From Thermoplasmata archaeon (lineage in GTDB: Archaea; Thermoplasmatota; Thermoplasmata; RBG-16-68-12; JAGMCJ01): DNA of 32,127 nucleotides. Shown in pieces: positions 9,614 to 19,072 of this stretch. Below the pieces are notes generated by a model. It was not told where the DNA came from. It searched no databases and saw only the letters and a program-made list of their open reading frames with translations. Numbering within the stretch: position 1 is the stretch's first letter; every line of letters begins with the position of its first letter. A program made the position numbers and the translations under genes. The stretch covers positions 1 to 32,127 of the forward strand of contig JAGMAI010000095.1 of the NCBI GenBank assembly GCA_023130895.1. Direction: 5' to 3'.

Positions 9614-9702
9614 GGAGGAGCCCCGTTCCCACGATCGCCTTCTCGTACGAACTGCAGACATATCTTCTTTGGCCGTCTTCAGGAAAGACACAGGAAAAAA
9701 CT

Positions 9703-9719
9703 GGGCCGCCAAGCGGCCC
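9703..9719. terminator. Possible hairpin terminator
   Basis: GGGCCGC-CAA-GCGGCCC perfect 7-bp stem, followed by TTGTTG, downstream of the TPR pair. Confidence 0.35.
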
Positions 9720-9974
9720 TTGTTGTGGAGGGATGTTTAGCTAGGCAGCTCAGCACGCTGTATCCGAGATATGAATCCTTTGGCCATCTTCCTTCCAGAA
9801 CACGTGAGGGCGTGCAGGAAACATGGCACACCGACAAGAAGCAAGACACCTCTAGCGTTGGAATCATCTCAGCGCGGGGAGTGGTGAGAGGCTGACTGGA
9901 CCCTTGGATAACAGCCATCTCTGGGATTTCGATTCCTCTGACCATGTGTTTTCAACCCTAGACAGCATTCAGAC

Positions 9975-10286
9975 TCAATCCCTTCCGATTCTTTCTATGT
10001 CATCGACAAGGCTTTCCATCAGCCTTTTCATGAGTCCATTCTTTCGAAACCCGCTTCGTTTCTTCACACTCGCCACAATGAGAGTATGACCTGCGTTATG
10101 ATAGAGCTTCATGTGAACCTTCGGCTTGTTCCAAGGCGGATTCAGAATCATTCTCCCCTCGATTTCTTGGTTGTGAGAATCTCTTCTAGTGACCTCTATG
10201 CTGTTTCTCTCCAAGGCCTTCGGCATTTCCCGAAACATCAGTTCGAATGGATCATTCACCAGACTCATGGTCCGAATTTGTATCAT
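9975..10286 (-). CDS. Hypothetical small basic protein
   Basis: ORF from MIQIRTMSLVNDPFELMFREMPKALERN...; alternative start ATG at 10268; upstream extension to 10421 looks spurious. Confidence 0.45.
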   Translation of the reverse strand: MIQIRTMSLVNDPFELMFREMPKALERNSIEVTRRDSHNQEIEGRMILNPPWNKPKVHMKLYHNAGHTLIVASVKKRSGFRKNGLMKRLMESLVDDIERIGRD

Positions 10287-10599
10287 AATATTGAAAGGAA
10301 TGAGACAGAAGTATGAAGATTTCTGTCCTATTATCAAAACTAGAAATAACCATACGCAATGTTCTGTACAGGGCAATAGGAACTGTTCGTCCACTACCGG
10401 ACATTTGCAGTAAGGTCGCACGGGCCGTACGGGTGAAGTCTACACGAAGTTGCAGGGCTGTCACCAAGTCTCATCACAAGAAATGTCGTGATTCAATGAG
10501 AACGACGACATTGTTGGGTCGCCCTTGGAGTATGCGGGGAAAACAATTTTGGCTAGTCGCTTCTACTTCCGAGTCATACCTCTGTGCAACATCTTGAGG

Positions 10600-11754
10600 C
10601 TAGTGAATCAAGCGTGTGTCTATGACTATGATGGGCTCATCGTCGAAGGTCTTTGAGCTGAGAAGCTGCCATAGCCCGCGTCTCCTGTATAGCTCCCCCA
10701 TATCCTGTTCGATGAGTAGCCAATTTCCATCCGTCTTACCCATCTTGCCTTCCCTAACCATTTGTCTCACGGCATCACTTACTGGTATGTTCTGTACTGC
10801 CGAGACCATACGTATTGCGCTGATCAATGATACGTCTCTCTTTCGCTCTTCAGGTTTGGGCTCCCCCTCTTTCTCGGAGTAAGGGAACATGAATCCCACC
10901 CTCTTCTCTTTGAGCCTCCGTTTGCAGGCATTGACGTTCCGTCGGTAGACTCGTGCCACTTTCTTTGTCTTATCGTCTGAAGCCAATTCCTCTATCCGAC
11001 AAAGGTCATCCTTGAAATCATCTTCATCGAGGCCCAGGCTCCCAATGAACCATGTGACCATCTCGTGGCAATAGCCCAGGAAGTTTCCATCATCTTGAAT
11101 GTCTCTAATGGCCTTGAGTCTCTCAGCGAATGAACTGATTCTCTGCCTAGCCCACACTTTTACTACTTCATTTGTGAAGGTTCTCAGCTGCCTATACGTC
11201 TCGCCTTCCTTTCCTTCAAACTCTCTCTCCAGATCAGAGTTGGCCACAACGTTGTACACTGTTATCATTTCGCCACGAAGCTGACCTATCTTGTCATCTG
11301 GACATCTCAGGATTCTCTCCTCACGGATCGCACGTGAGAGCTGAAGAAGGGGTAGTTCGGACAATCGATATGTCTCCTCGATCTTCTCCAGGACTTTGGG
11401 TTTTGAATCGTTCTTCATTGTTTGCAGCAACCGATTCAATCCGTTGACCGTCATGGGTCTGCCCTTGTTTCGACCCGTCGTATTCAGTAGCACCTTTTCT
11501 TCTTCGAGCAGCTTACTTCTAACTTCCTCGAGAGGTATTTCTCCCCCACGGAATCTCAAGCGTCTCTTGAGAATCTCCTGCTGAATCTTGCCGCCATGCG
11601 ACAGCCTATTCAGCTCGTGGTTCTCCAGGAGCAGGAAGCGCAACTCTCTGAAGGTCAGCGGCTCGTTTCCGATGTCTTTGAACATTTCGATTATCGTTCG
11701 GTAGGGCTGTCTGTTGAAATCCTGAATCTCCTTCAATCCTTTACCTCGACCCAT
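10600..11754 (-). CDS. Hypothetical protein, island gene of unknown family
   Basis: Long ORF, protein-like composition; ATG at 11754 (MGRGKGLKEIQDF); no family recognised. Confidence 0.6.
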   Translation of the reverse strand: MGRGKGLKEIQDFNRQPYRTIIEMFKDIGNEPLTFRELRFLLLENHELNRLSHGGKIQQEILKRRLRFRGGEIPLEEVRSKLLEEEKVLLNTTGRNKGRPMTVNGLNRLLQTMKNDSKPKVLEKIEETYRLSELPLLQLSRAIREERILRCPDDKIGQLRGEMITVYNVVANSDLEREFEGKEGETYRQLRTFTNEVVKVWARQRISSFAERLKAIRDIQDDGNFLGYCHEMVTWFIGSLGLDEDDFKDDLCRIEELASDDKTKKVARVYRRNVNACKRRLKEKRVGFMFPYSEKEGEPKPEERKRDVSLISAIRMVSAVQNIPVSDAVRQMVREGKMGKTDGNWLLIEQDMGELYRRRGLWQLLSSKTFDDEPIIVIDTRLIH

Positions 11755-12191
11755 TTGTAACACCCCTTTGTCTTCTGTATGAATCTAATACCTATTTGGT
11801 AAATCGCATACGAATATTTAAGTCCTCGGGAGTATTTAGGTGATATAGCATGACCTCACTCGGGGACATCACTAGCAGCGACTCTTCAAGCAGGAATTGC
11901 ACTCGTGAGAAGGGGCTCCTCAAGCCTCAGTCGTCTTCGGTCAAATGCAGAAGAAGACCTCGGTTCCTGATTGGCATCTCGGGCCTCGGGCTCGGGATTG
12001 GCTGGCTCCAAGGACAGTTCCAAGCCACTTCGCACCGAGTCTCGGGCCTCTGTACCGTGCTAGAACTTCTGCTCTTGCTTGGTATTTTCCAAGAAAGGGA
12101 CGGTGCCGATTCGGGCAAGCGAAGGGATTCCAAGCCGTCCGATGTTTCGAGCCTGCCGAATCAAAAGTGGCTCGTTCGTAGGAGAGATCAT

Positions 12192-13367
12192 ATGGGTAAG
12201 CTAAGGCATGTCGGAACCCTAGATCACGCCCCGAGTCTTCAGGAATTGAGCAGATATGGACCAGGCAACTATAGCATCCTCACGACAAAGCCGGGCCTCA
12301 AATCCTGGAAAAGTGTAGTGATTCCCGATAAGAAAGAGACGGCTTCGAAGCAACCTTCTCCTCCTCCGCCTCCATCGGAAAGAACCACCCGATTTCCCGA
12401 CCAACCAAAAAGCAAAATTGAAGTCAGTAAGCCCGAGAAAAAAACGATATTCAAGAGAAGAGCAGAGGAGGTTGTCACGGAACCGCCTCCGAAGCAATCA
12501 CGGAATGTCGAACCTCTCAAGACCGACGCTGCTCTCTCAAGCGAGGGGCTTGACCGTCCTTCGAGGCGGATGCCTCCTCCAGATAAGAGTGTCAAGGGCA
12601 TGAAACCCAGCGTTTCGGAGCCAAAAGAAACGTGTGCGAGGTGCCTGCAACCGTCATTATCTCCGGTCCGCTGCGATTTCTGCCAAGAGATTCTTTGCAC
12701 CGACTACCGAAGAGGCTGCTTTGAGGGACACGATTGTCCCAATTCAAAAGCGTGCTTCATGTGCGGCAGGAGGGTTCCGAACCACCTTGTCGTGATACCT
12801 GGCTATTGTCATCAATACCTCTGCAGTGAGAAGTGTCTGAATGAGTGTCGAATGGACAATAGGAAGAATGCGGAATGCAAAGATTGTGTGGTGAAGTCAA
12901 TGGATGGGAATGATGGAAGAAAGACTGGACAAGAGGAAAAGGTGCCTCAAGAGAAAGACGACAGAGAAGATGCCATCCCGGAAGAACGGGAGTCGACAGA
13001 CGAAGGTGAGGAGGAGTTCGTGGAGATGTGTGATGGCATCCCTAAAGAACAGGCGTGCATGACCTGCCAAGTGGAGGATTGCGTTGGACGATTCTGTGAT
13101 GGGCTCTGCTACGGATGCAGTTTCGATGCTTGCGGGGATAGGTGCGAGAACGATGGATTCTGCAAGACCTGTGAGGAGTTTGATGATTGCAGGATCAGGT
13201 GCAGGGAAGCGCCAAAGGATTGCGACAAGAGACATTGTGAGGGCTTTGAGTGCGATTACCGTTATCCATCAGGCACGCATTGCGACGAAGATTGCCAGAA
13301 CTGCAAAGACACTGGATGCTACTTCTGGCGTCATCCCGAGGAAGAGGATCGCGATGATGCGGAATAG
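12192..13367 (+). CDS. Cysteine-rich protein with AN1-like zinc finger and Cys-rich C-terminal domain
   Basis: AN1-like CARC...CDFC...CTDYRRGCFEGHDC; about 20 Cys in the final ~115 aa. The ORF is open from 11850, but TAGGAGAG lies just upstream of ATG 12192. Confidence 0.6.
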   Translation: MGKLRHVGTLDHAPSLQELSRYGPGNYSILTTKPGLKSWKSVVIPDKKETASKQPSPPPPPSERTTRFPDQPKSKIEVSKPEKKTIFKRRAEEVVTEPPPKQSRNVEPLKTDAALSSEGLDRPSRRMPPPDKSVKGMKPSVSEPKETCARCLQPSLSPVRCDFCQEILCTDYRRGCFEGHDCPNSKACFMCGRRVPNHLVVIPGYCHQYLCSEKCLNECRMDNRKNAECKDCVVKSMDGNDGRKTGQEEKVPQEKDDREDAIPEERESTDEGEEEFVEMCDGIPKEQACMTCQVEDCVGRFCDGLCYGCSFDACGDRCENDGFCKTCEEFDDCRIRCREAPKDCDKRHCEGFECDYRYPSGTHCDEDCQNCKDTGCYFWRHPEEEDRDDAE

Positions 13368-13503
13368 GCCACGATTGGACTGGAGATATCGGCAATGTTG
13401 TGACGGCAGTGGAGGCAGATCAAAAGGAGGGGATGGAATGTCCAACACCGCGATGTCGTGCGAACTGCGACAGAAACATAGCTCTAGGTACGAGGTCTGA
13501 CGA

Positions 13504-14058
13504 ATGACGGAATCGAATCGCGCTCGCAAGAAGAAATCTCAAGTCGAAAAAGAGATAGTGGTTGTCAGAAAGGCCCGAGTGCATAAAGGAGATTCGGGAC
13601 TCGCCAACACGATGAAGCCCAGGGTAGCTTCCAAATCAGCTCCTGAGCCCCTAGAACTGCGTCTTAGAGAGGCCTCACAGTCGAAGATGACCTTTCATAT
13701 TACTCGGAAAAGAAGAGCTAGAAAGGCACCCAAACGTGTGCCAATAAGACGTGCATTCATTGAGACGAGTGAAATCGAGGACCAATCGAGAGTCCGAGAA
13801 AAGACTCCAAAGAGGGATATCATTGTGTCAAAGGCTGAAACCGAAGTCACCTATAATGAGAATGAGGGTAGCCAACCCTCACCCGAGAATAGAATCATCA
13901 AGACCTCGAGCCTGCGTCGCTTTGCTTCAGAAAAACTTCCTTCATCATCCGTTCTTCGAGAGGTTCTCATGGCGGAGAATGAGAAGCTTACAGCTGAGGA
14001 ATTTCTGGCAAAGCTAGATATCTGGCTTCACCTTTTCAAGAGGGATATCGGAGGATGA
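13504..14058 (+). CDS. Hypothetical highly basic protein
   Basis: 184 aa, Lys/Arg-rich (MTESNRARKKKSQVEKE...RKRRARKAPKRVPIRR); convergent 23-bp overlap with the recombinase. Confidence 0.45.
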   Translation: MTESNRARKKKSQVEKEIVVVRKARVHKGDSGLANTMKPRVASKSAPEPLELRLREASQSKMTFHITRKRRARKAPKRVPIRRAFIETSEIEDQSRVREKTPKRDIIVSKAETEVTYNENEGSQPSPENRIIKTSSLRRFASEKLPSSSVLREVLMAENEKLTAEEFLAKLDIWLHLFKRDIGG

Positions 14059-15370
14059 CTTTGTTGTTTGGGAGAGCCGTCACGAATTCCCATCCTTCAG
14101 TGACATACCTTTCGATTTGATCCATCCCTACGACCTTTTGATGATTGTTGTTTGGATTGGCCCCGACCAGACGGTTCCTGATGATGTCTCTCAGTTCCTC
14201 ATCTGAGATGTTGCAGAGCGAGTCCTTCTCTATCTCCTCCTCAGTGAACCCGGACATGCGCAACAGCTCTGTGCGGAATATTCGCTTCAGCTCTTCCTCT
14301 TTGGGAAGTTCGGGGACCTTTGTCTGCAGGAATTCCTGGCTCCTACTGTAGGCTTCCCTCATGTCCTCAACGACCTGAGCAGGCAGTTTGGCCTTGTTAG
14401 TGGTGTACCTATGCTCAATGTCTCCCACGTGCCCCATCCAAAAAGTTCGGTAATCACGGAGGACAAACCCTTTCGACTCTGCAAGCATGAGCTGTGTGTC
14501 GAAATAGGATCGGAGAACGTAGGGCCGCCATTGAAAGCCAGATTTCCTTATGGCTCCCCTAATCGCGTGTGAGACTTTGGTCGTTGATATGAAAGGCTTC
14601 CTGGCAGTTTTTGGCGTGAGAATGGGAGAATCCATCTTCATCTTCTCTCCATTGCGGAGTCTCTCCTCAAGGTAATCCTTCAGATATTCGCAACCCTCTT
14701 CGGACAGGAATGAGAAGTACCTCTGTCCAGCCTTGCTCAGTTCATGCCTAACCACGACTATGGTCGGTGTCTTTTCGAAAGCAATCGAATCGCCCTTTAC
14801 CTTCATCTCAGGAAGATCACCAACGACAAGTCCATCGTCTCCTGTGTAGCTGCCCAGTGTCTGTATCCTCAATCCTGAATGTGCCAGCAGAGCACACATG
14901 ACCCTGGTCTTCTTGTCTCCAGAAAGAAAGATCCCTTTGAGTTCCTGAGGAGTTGGCACTCTCTCGTCCTTCAATGTAGGATGAATCCCAGAGTCTCTGA
15001 CCTTGATCTTCTTCTGTATGACCTTGTCGTTGTGGCCAAGCCAGGATCTGAGTGCCTTCAGTATCGACGTTATGTATGAACCTGTCAGTTCCTTGTCCTC
15101 CAACTCGGTCACGTAGTCCAAAAGAACCTTGTAGAGTTCCTTCTTCGATTTTGCAGCGAACTTTCTTGGCGTAAGCTCGTGGCCTCTGCAGAAGTTGCCC
15201 AATCGACGCAAGTAGACATCAGCAGTCACGATGGAACCTCTTGCCACGTTGTCATACCAGCGCTTGACCTCTTTGTCTTCGAGTAGCGACTTGTAGGCAG
15301 TTCCTCTTCCCTTCCGCTTCGTCACGATGAGACTATCAGTTAACCCCAATATAATGGTTTCGTACCGCAA
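14036..15370 (-). CDS. Tyrosine recombinase / integrase (XerC/D-like)
   Basis: 444 aa; catalytic-type motifs HSGLRIQTLG, YVLRSYFDTQ, WMGHVGDIEHRYTT; TTG start directly 3' of tRNA-Lys. Confidence 0.8.
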   Translation of the reverse strand: MRYETIILGLTDSLIVTKRKGRGTAYKSLLEDKEVKRWYDNVARGSIVTADVYLRRLGNFCRGHELTPRKFAAKSKKELYKVLLDYVTELEDKELTGSYITSILKALRSWLGHNDKVIQKKIKVRDSGIHPTLKDERVPTPQELKGIFLSGDKKTRVMCALLAHSGLRIQTLGSYTGDDGLVVGDLPEMKVKGDSIAFEKTPTIVVVRHELSKAGQRYFSFLSEEGCEYLKDYLEERLRNGEKMKMDSPILTPKTARKPFISTTKVSHAIRGAIRKSGFQWRPYVLRSYFDTQLMLAESKGFVLRDYRTFWMGHVGDIEHRYTTNKAKLPAQVVEDMREAYSRSQEFLQTKVPELPKEEELKRIFRTELLRMSGFTEEEIEKDSLCNISDEELRDIIRNRLVGANPNNNHQKVVGMDQIERYVTEGWEFVTALPNNKVILRYPS

Positions 15371-15376
15371 TTAGTA

Positions 15377-15450
15377 CGGGCCTGAAGGGATTCGAACCCT
15401 TGACCTATCGGTTAAGAGCCGATCGCTCAACCTAGCTAAGCTACAGGCCC
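15377..15450 (-). tRNA. tRNA-Lys(CUU)
   Basis: Minus strand GGGCCTGTAGCTTAGCTAGGTTGAGCGATCGGCTCTTAACCGATAGGTCAAGGGTTCGAATCCCTTCAGGCCC+G; anticodon loop CTCTTAA; acceptor GGGCCTG/CAGGCCC. Confidence 0.95.
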
Positions 15451-15485
15451 ATCTGGTGACTGAGAACGCACTCACTATATTATCC

Positions 15486-18374
15486 TTATTCGATGAAGAT
15501 TGCAGGGCGCCAAGGCCTTGCCCCCGTGGCCCGTGATCCGGGATCGTGTCGTTCCGGGTCATCAGCGGTGAATATCGAGACCTCGCACTTGAACTCCCTT
15601 TCCAGGAAGCCCTTCGACTCCTCCAAGTAGTTCTTCTCATCGATGCATTGAGAGAACATTGTGACGTCGGATGGCTTCATCTTGGTGACCTGGTCCACAA
15701 GCTTGGGCGCCCACTTGGAGGCCTGCTTCGAACTCGCCCTTACGAGGTCGTCCTTCATGGCCTCTTTCATCAGGACTCCGACTTCGAGTTTGCCTTCCTT
15801 CCTCAGCCCGACCGCCGTCTCAAACATGTTTGCCATCCATTCCGGATGAGTGTAGAACACAAGCCGTGCGGGGGTCATGCCCGTCGCCCTGGAGATCTGC
15901 CTCACATCATCCAGCGTGTTCCGGAAGAACTTCTCGGACGCCTCCAGTTCCACCTTGATGCTGTCTTCATCAGTCTCAGGGAGTCCGGCGAGCGATACGA
16001 AACCCTCCTTTCCGATTCCTTCCCATATCTCTTCGCACACATGTGGAACGAAGGGGGCAAGAAGCATCGTCTGCAGCTCAACGAAGTCCGCCAGAAGCTC
16101 CGAGTTGGGGATGTCGTTGCACCTCCTGAGATACCAGTTCCAGTCACCCTGAAGGTCAAAGTATGCGTGTTTCAACGCAGTCCTCAGGTTGAGGAGTTCC
16201 ATGGCCTCGTTGTATCTCCCCACAGCCCTGTTCATTACCGATCTGAACCATCTATCAATCGGTTGCACGTCACCTCGAGTCTCATGGTCACTGAGCGCGA
16301 ACCTCATCCACTGCCGGAGCTTCCTTCCGATGGAATCGGCGAAGTCCACATCGAAGGAGGGGTCATCAAGACCTTCGCCTCCCTGCGCGAGCGTGATTCG
16401 TGTCACATCGGCGCCCCAGGCCTTTATCGCGTGCCTTATGTACGTCACGATTCCGTGGGACTTCGACATCCTCTGTCCTTCCAGCTTCACGAACCCGTTC
16501 ACTCCGAAGGCTCTTGGCCAGCTCTCCTGCGGGAAGATCGCGACATGGTTGAATATACAGAACACGAGGTGGTTCTGAACCAGGTCCTTGCCCGAGTTCC
16601 TGAGATCGAACGGATACCAGTAGAGGAACTCATTCCTCATCGCATCCAGTGTTTCCACATCTATCCCCGTCTTCTCCGCAACCGACTTTGCGTCCCCGCT
16701 TTCGAACAGGACGTAGTCAAAGAAGTCGTCATCGACCTTGTCAGCGCTCCCCTCAGGGAGCAGGTGGCAGAACGTGTAGTATGACATGTAGATCGTGGAG
16801 TCGGAAAGCGACTCGATCACCCAGCTCTCGTCCCAGGGAAGGGACGTGCCAAGTCCGTGATGGTGTGCGCACGCCCACTCTCGCAACCAGTCCACGACGT
16901 ACTCGAATTGCCTTCTCGAGATTTCCGGGAGCAGCCTCATCTTCTCCAGGGCTTCGTAGGTGAGCTTCTTCCACTCTGGATCCCCGTAGTCCAGAAACCA
17001 CTGATCGCGAACGAGCTTGACGACGGCTGGCGTCAGGCAGCGGCAAATGACCTCCCCGCTGGGCTCGTACAAGATGTCGGCCTCACCCGCCTCGATCATC
17101 TTCCGCTTGATTACGTCCTTTGCCTCCTCGACTTTCATTCCAGAGATGTCCCCGCAATCCTCGTTCATGACCCCTGTGTAGTAGCCCGTCCTGTAGATCT
17201 CGTCCTTCGCCTTCTCGAGCTTGTCCCTCTCCATCTGGTTCTCTATCCCCATGCGGTCCACGATCTCCACCGCTGGAAGTGGCCCCCATCCTTCGGACGT
17301 GATGATCGCGATCGGCGCTATGTTCTTGATCTCGTCAGGGTCTAGATCGAACTCGGCCAGGGTCTCCTCATCCTCCTGCAGGTCCTTGAGCGCTATCCAG
17401 TCGTCGGGGGCGTCCGAGGGCACGCTCGTCACAATCCCCGTGCCCTTCGCCTGGTCTATGAACTTCGATGGAAGGACCGGTATCTCCGATCCGATCACGG
17501 GTGCTCTGACCGTCTTCCCCACGAAGTCCCTGCCGCTCACAGAACCCACGACCTCGACGTCCTTCTTCTGCTCCGCAAGCTTTCTCGCGGCTTCCTCGCT
17601 GACCACCCATATCTCGGACCCGACGCGCACCTCCTTGTACTCGATGTCAGGATTCACCCAGAGGTTCGTCTGTCCGTAGACAGTCTCGGGCCTCAGCGTC
17701 GCGGCCAAGAGGAACTTCCCATCGGTCGGGAACTTTAGAAGAACGAACTCAGCGGGCGTCTCGCCCTCTCCCTCGAGTCTGTCATGGTCGCCCACCGGGG
17801 CCTCGTCCTTTGGACACCAGATGACCGGATGTTCTCCGAGGCGCACGAAACCATTGTCCTTCAGCTTTCTGAACTGCCATTTGACGAAACTGTCGTAGAA
17901 GGGATTCAGGCGAGTGGTGATGAACGACCTTCTCCAATCGACGGACGCCCCAAGGCTCTTCAGGTCAATCATTGCCTGCGGCGGGAAGTGCTGCGTCCAG
18001 TGGACGGGGTCACTGAACCTTATGATCTCGTCCTGCGGGATACCCATGTCTCTCATGATCCCGAACTGCATCTCCTCTCCTTCGGAGATCCTGTTGGCCG
18101 CCGCGACAATCGGCAGACCCGTGCAGTGGAATGCTTGCGGCATGAGCACGTTGTACCCTCTCATCCGCATGTGCCTAGCCAGGATCTCCGCGTGCAGAAA
18201 GGTGACCCCGAACCCCAGATGGAGGTATCCGTTCATGTAGGGGTATGGAACATTCAGGAAGAACTTCGGCTGCCCTTCGCGGGCATCGGCCTCAAAAGCT
18301 CCGGACTCCTCCCACTTCTTCTGCCACTTTGACTCCATGGCCAACTGTTCGTCGATTTTCATGTCGGTTCTCAC
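15486..18374 (-). CDS. leuS: Leucyl-tRNA synthetase (archaeal/eukaryotic type)
   Basis: PYPYMNGYLHLGFGVTFLHAEILARHMRMRGYNVLMPQAFHCTGLPI; RMSKSHG; ATG at 18362 likely start. Confidence 0.95.
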   Translation of the reverse strand: MRTDMKIDEQLAMESKWQKKWEESGAFEADAREGQPKFFLNVPYPYMNGYLHLGFGVTFLHAEILARHMRMRGYNVLMPQAFHCTGLPIVAAANRISEGEEMQFGIMRDMGIPQDEIIRFSDPVHWTQHFPPQAMIDLKSLGASVDWRRSFITTRLNPFYDSFVKWQFRKLKDNGFVRLGEHPVIWCPKDEAPVGDHDRLEGEGETPAEFVLLKFPTDGKFLLAATLRPETVYGQTNLWVNPDIEYKEVRVGSEIWVVSEEAARKLAEQKKDVEVVGSVSGRDFVGKTVRAPVIGSEIPVLPSKFIDQAKGTGIVTSVPSDAPDDWIALKDLQEDEETLAEFDLDPDEIKNIAPIAIITSEGWGPLPAVEIVDRMGIENQMERDKLEKAKDEIYRTGYYTGVMNEDCGDISGMKVEEAKDVIKRKMIEAGEADILYEPSGEVICRCLTPAVVKLVRDQWFLDYGDPEWKKLTYEALEKMRLLPEISRRQFEYVVDWLREWACAHHHGLGTSLPWDESWVIESLSDSTIYMSYYTFCHLLPEGSADKVDDDFFDYVLFESGDAKSVAEKTGIDVETLDAMRNEFLYWYPFDLRNSGKDLVQNHLVFCIFNHVAIFPQESWPRAFGVNGFVKLEGQRMSKSHGIVTYIRHAIKAWGADVTRITLAQGGEGLDDPSFDVDFADSIGRKLRQWMRFALSDHETRGDVQPIDRWFRSVMNRAVGRYNEAMELLNLRTALKHAYFDLQGDWNWYLRRCNDIPNSELLADFVELQTMLLAPFVPHVCEEIWEGIGKEGFVSLAGLPETDEDSIKVELEASEKFFRNTLDDVRQISRATGMTPARLVFYTHPEWMANMFETAVGLRKEGKLEVGVLMKEAMKDDLVRASSKQASKWAPKLVDQVTKMKPSDVTMFSQCIDEKNYLEESKGFLEREFKCEVSIFTADDPERHDPGSRATGARPWRPAIFIE

Positions 18375-18493
18375 CCACTAATCCTAGGGCGGAAAAAAGG
18401 CTTTCGCCTTGTCCTACGGGATAAGACATCTCGCGATATTATTAAATACCGTCCTGCAGATACGGTCTCCGACACGTCCTTATGTTCTCGGAC

Positions 18494-18513
18494 TGTATGA
18501 CCCAAGTCATACA
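18494..18513. promoter_or_regulatory. Perfect palindrome in the leader of the RHH regulator gene (candidate operator)
   Basis: TGTATGAC-CCAA-GTCATACA (8-4-8), 24 nt upstream of the ATG at 18538; TATA-like tattattaaata at about 18437-18448. Confidence 0.5.
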
Positions 18514-18537
18514 TCCTCGAGAGCGGGCGGTGGCTCT

Positions 18538-18921
18538 ATGAAGGAAATCAACGAGCGCGTGACTCTCAGACTGGAGAAAGACAACCTGGATAGGATGGAT
18601 TCTTTCTTGCAGAAGAGCAAGGAATTCTCGAATCGATCCCAGTTCCTGAGGGTTGCTGTAGAGGCCTTCATTGACCACACGGAGAAGACCCAGGAAGAGA
18701 TATCGGTGAAGATACCAGCGAAATACCTCGGATACATCGATGCAATGATCAGGGACGGCTATTTCCTTTCTCGGGAATATGCGGTCCTCAAATGCGTCGA
18801 GGAATTCCTCTCCCCAGAGAACGTGATGAGGCTCAGCAAACACAATGAGACGATGGGAGTAGCCTCTGGGAAGGAGGCCTCTGTTGACTTCGGCGACAAA
18901 AGAGAACTTCTCGAACGATAG
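18538..18921 (+). CDS. Ribbon-helix-helix (CopG-like) transcriptional regulator
   Basis: MKEINERVTLRLEKDNLDRMDSFLQKSKEFSNRSQFLRVAVEAFI RHH pattern. Confidence 0.75.
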   Translation: MKEINERVTLRLEKDNLDRMDSFLQKSKEFSNRSQFLRVAVEAFIDHTEKTQEEISVKIPAKYLGYIDAMIRDGYFLSREYAVLKCVEEFLSPENVMRLSKHNETMGVASGKEASVDFGDKRELLER

Positions 18922-19072
18922 ACAAAGGACGTGCCAGGCGCGGAAGTCTGTGCGACTCTAACGCTAGCCAAAAGATGGGAACGGCGAGGGCCGTAAAGCA
19001 CTGCTCACTGAAGGGATGGGATGCAAACCTTCGGGACACAGATTTCCGTGCAAACACCTTTGGAGGCAACCA

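Noticed and set aside
10313-10597. 94-aa plus-strand ORF in the island
   Set aside because: Composition is not protein-like, and no family motif was recognised.
15546-16784. 412-aa plus-strand ORF
   Set aside because: Fully antisense to leuS, whose frame carries clear LeuRS motifs; long antisense frames are expected in GC-rich genes.
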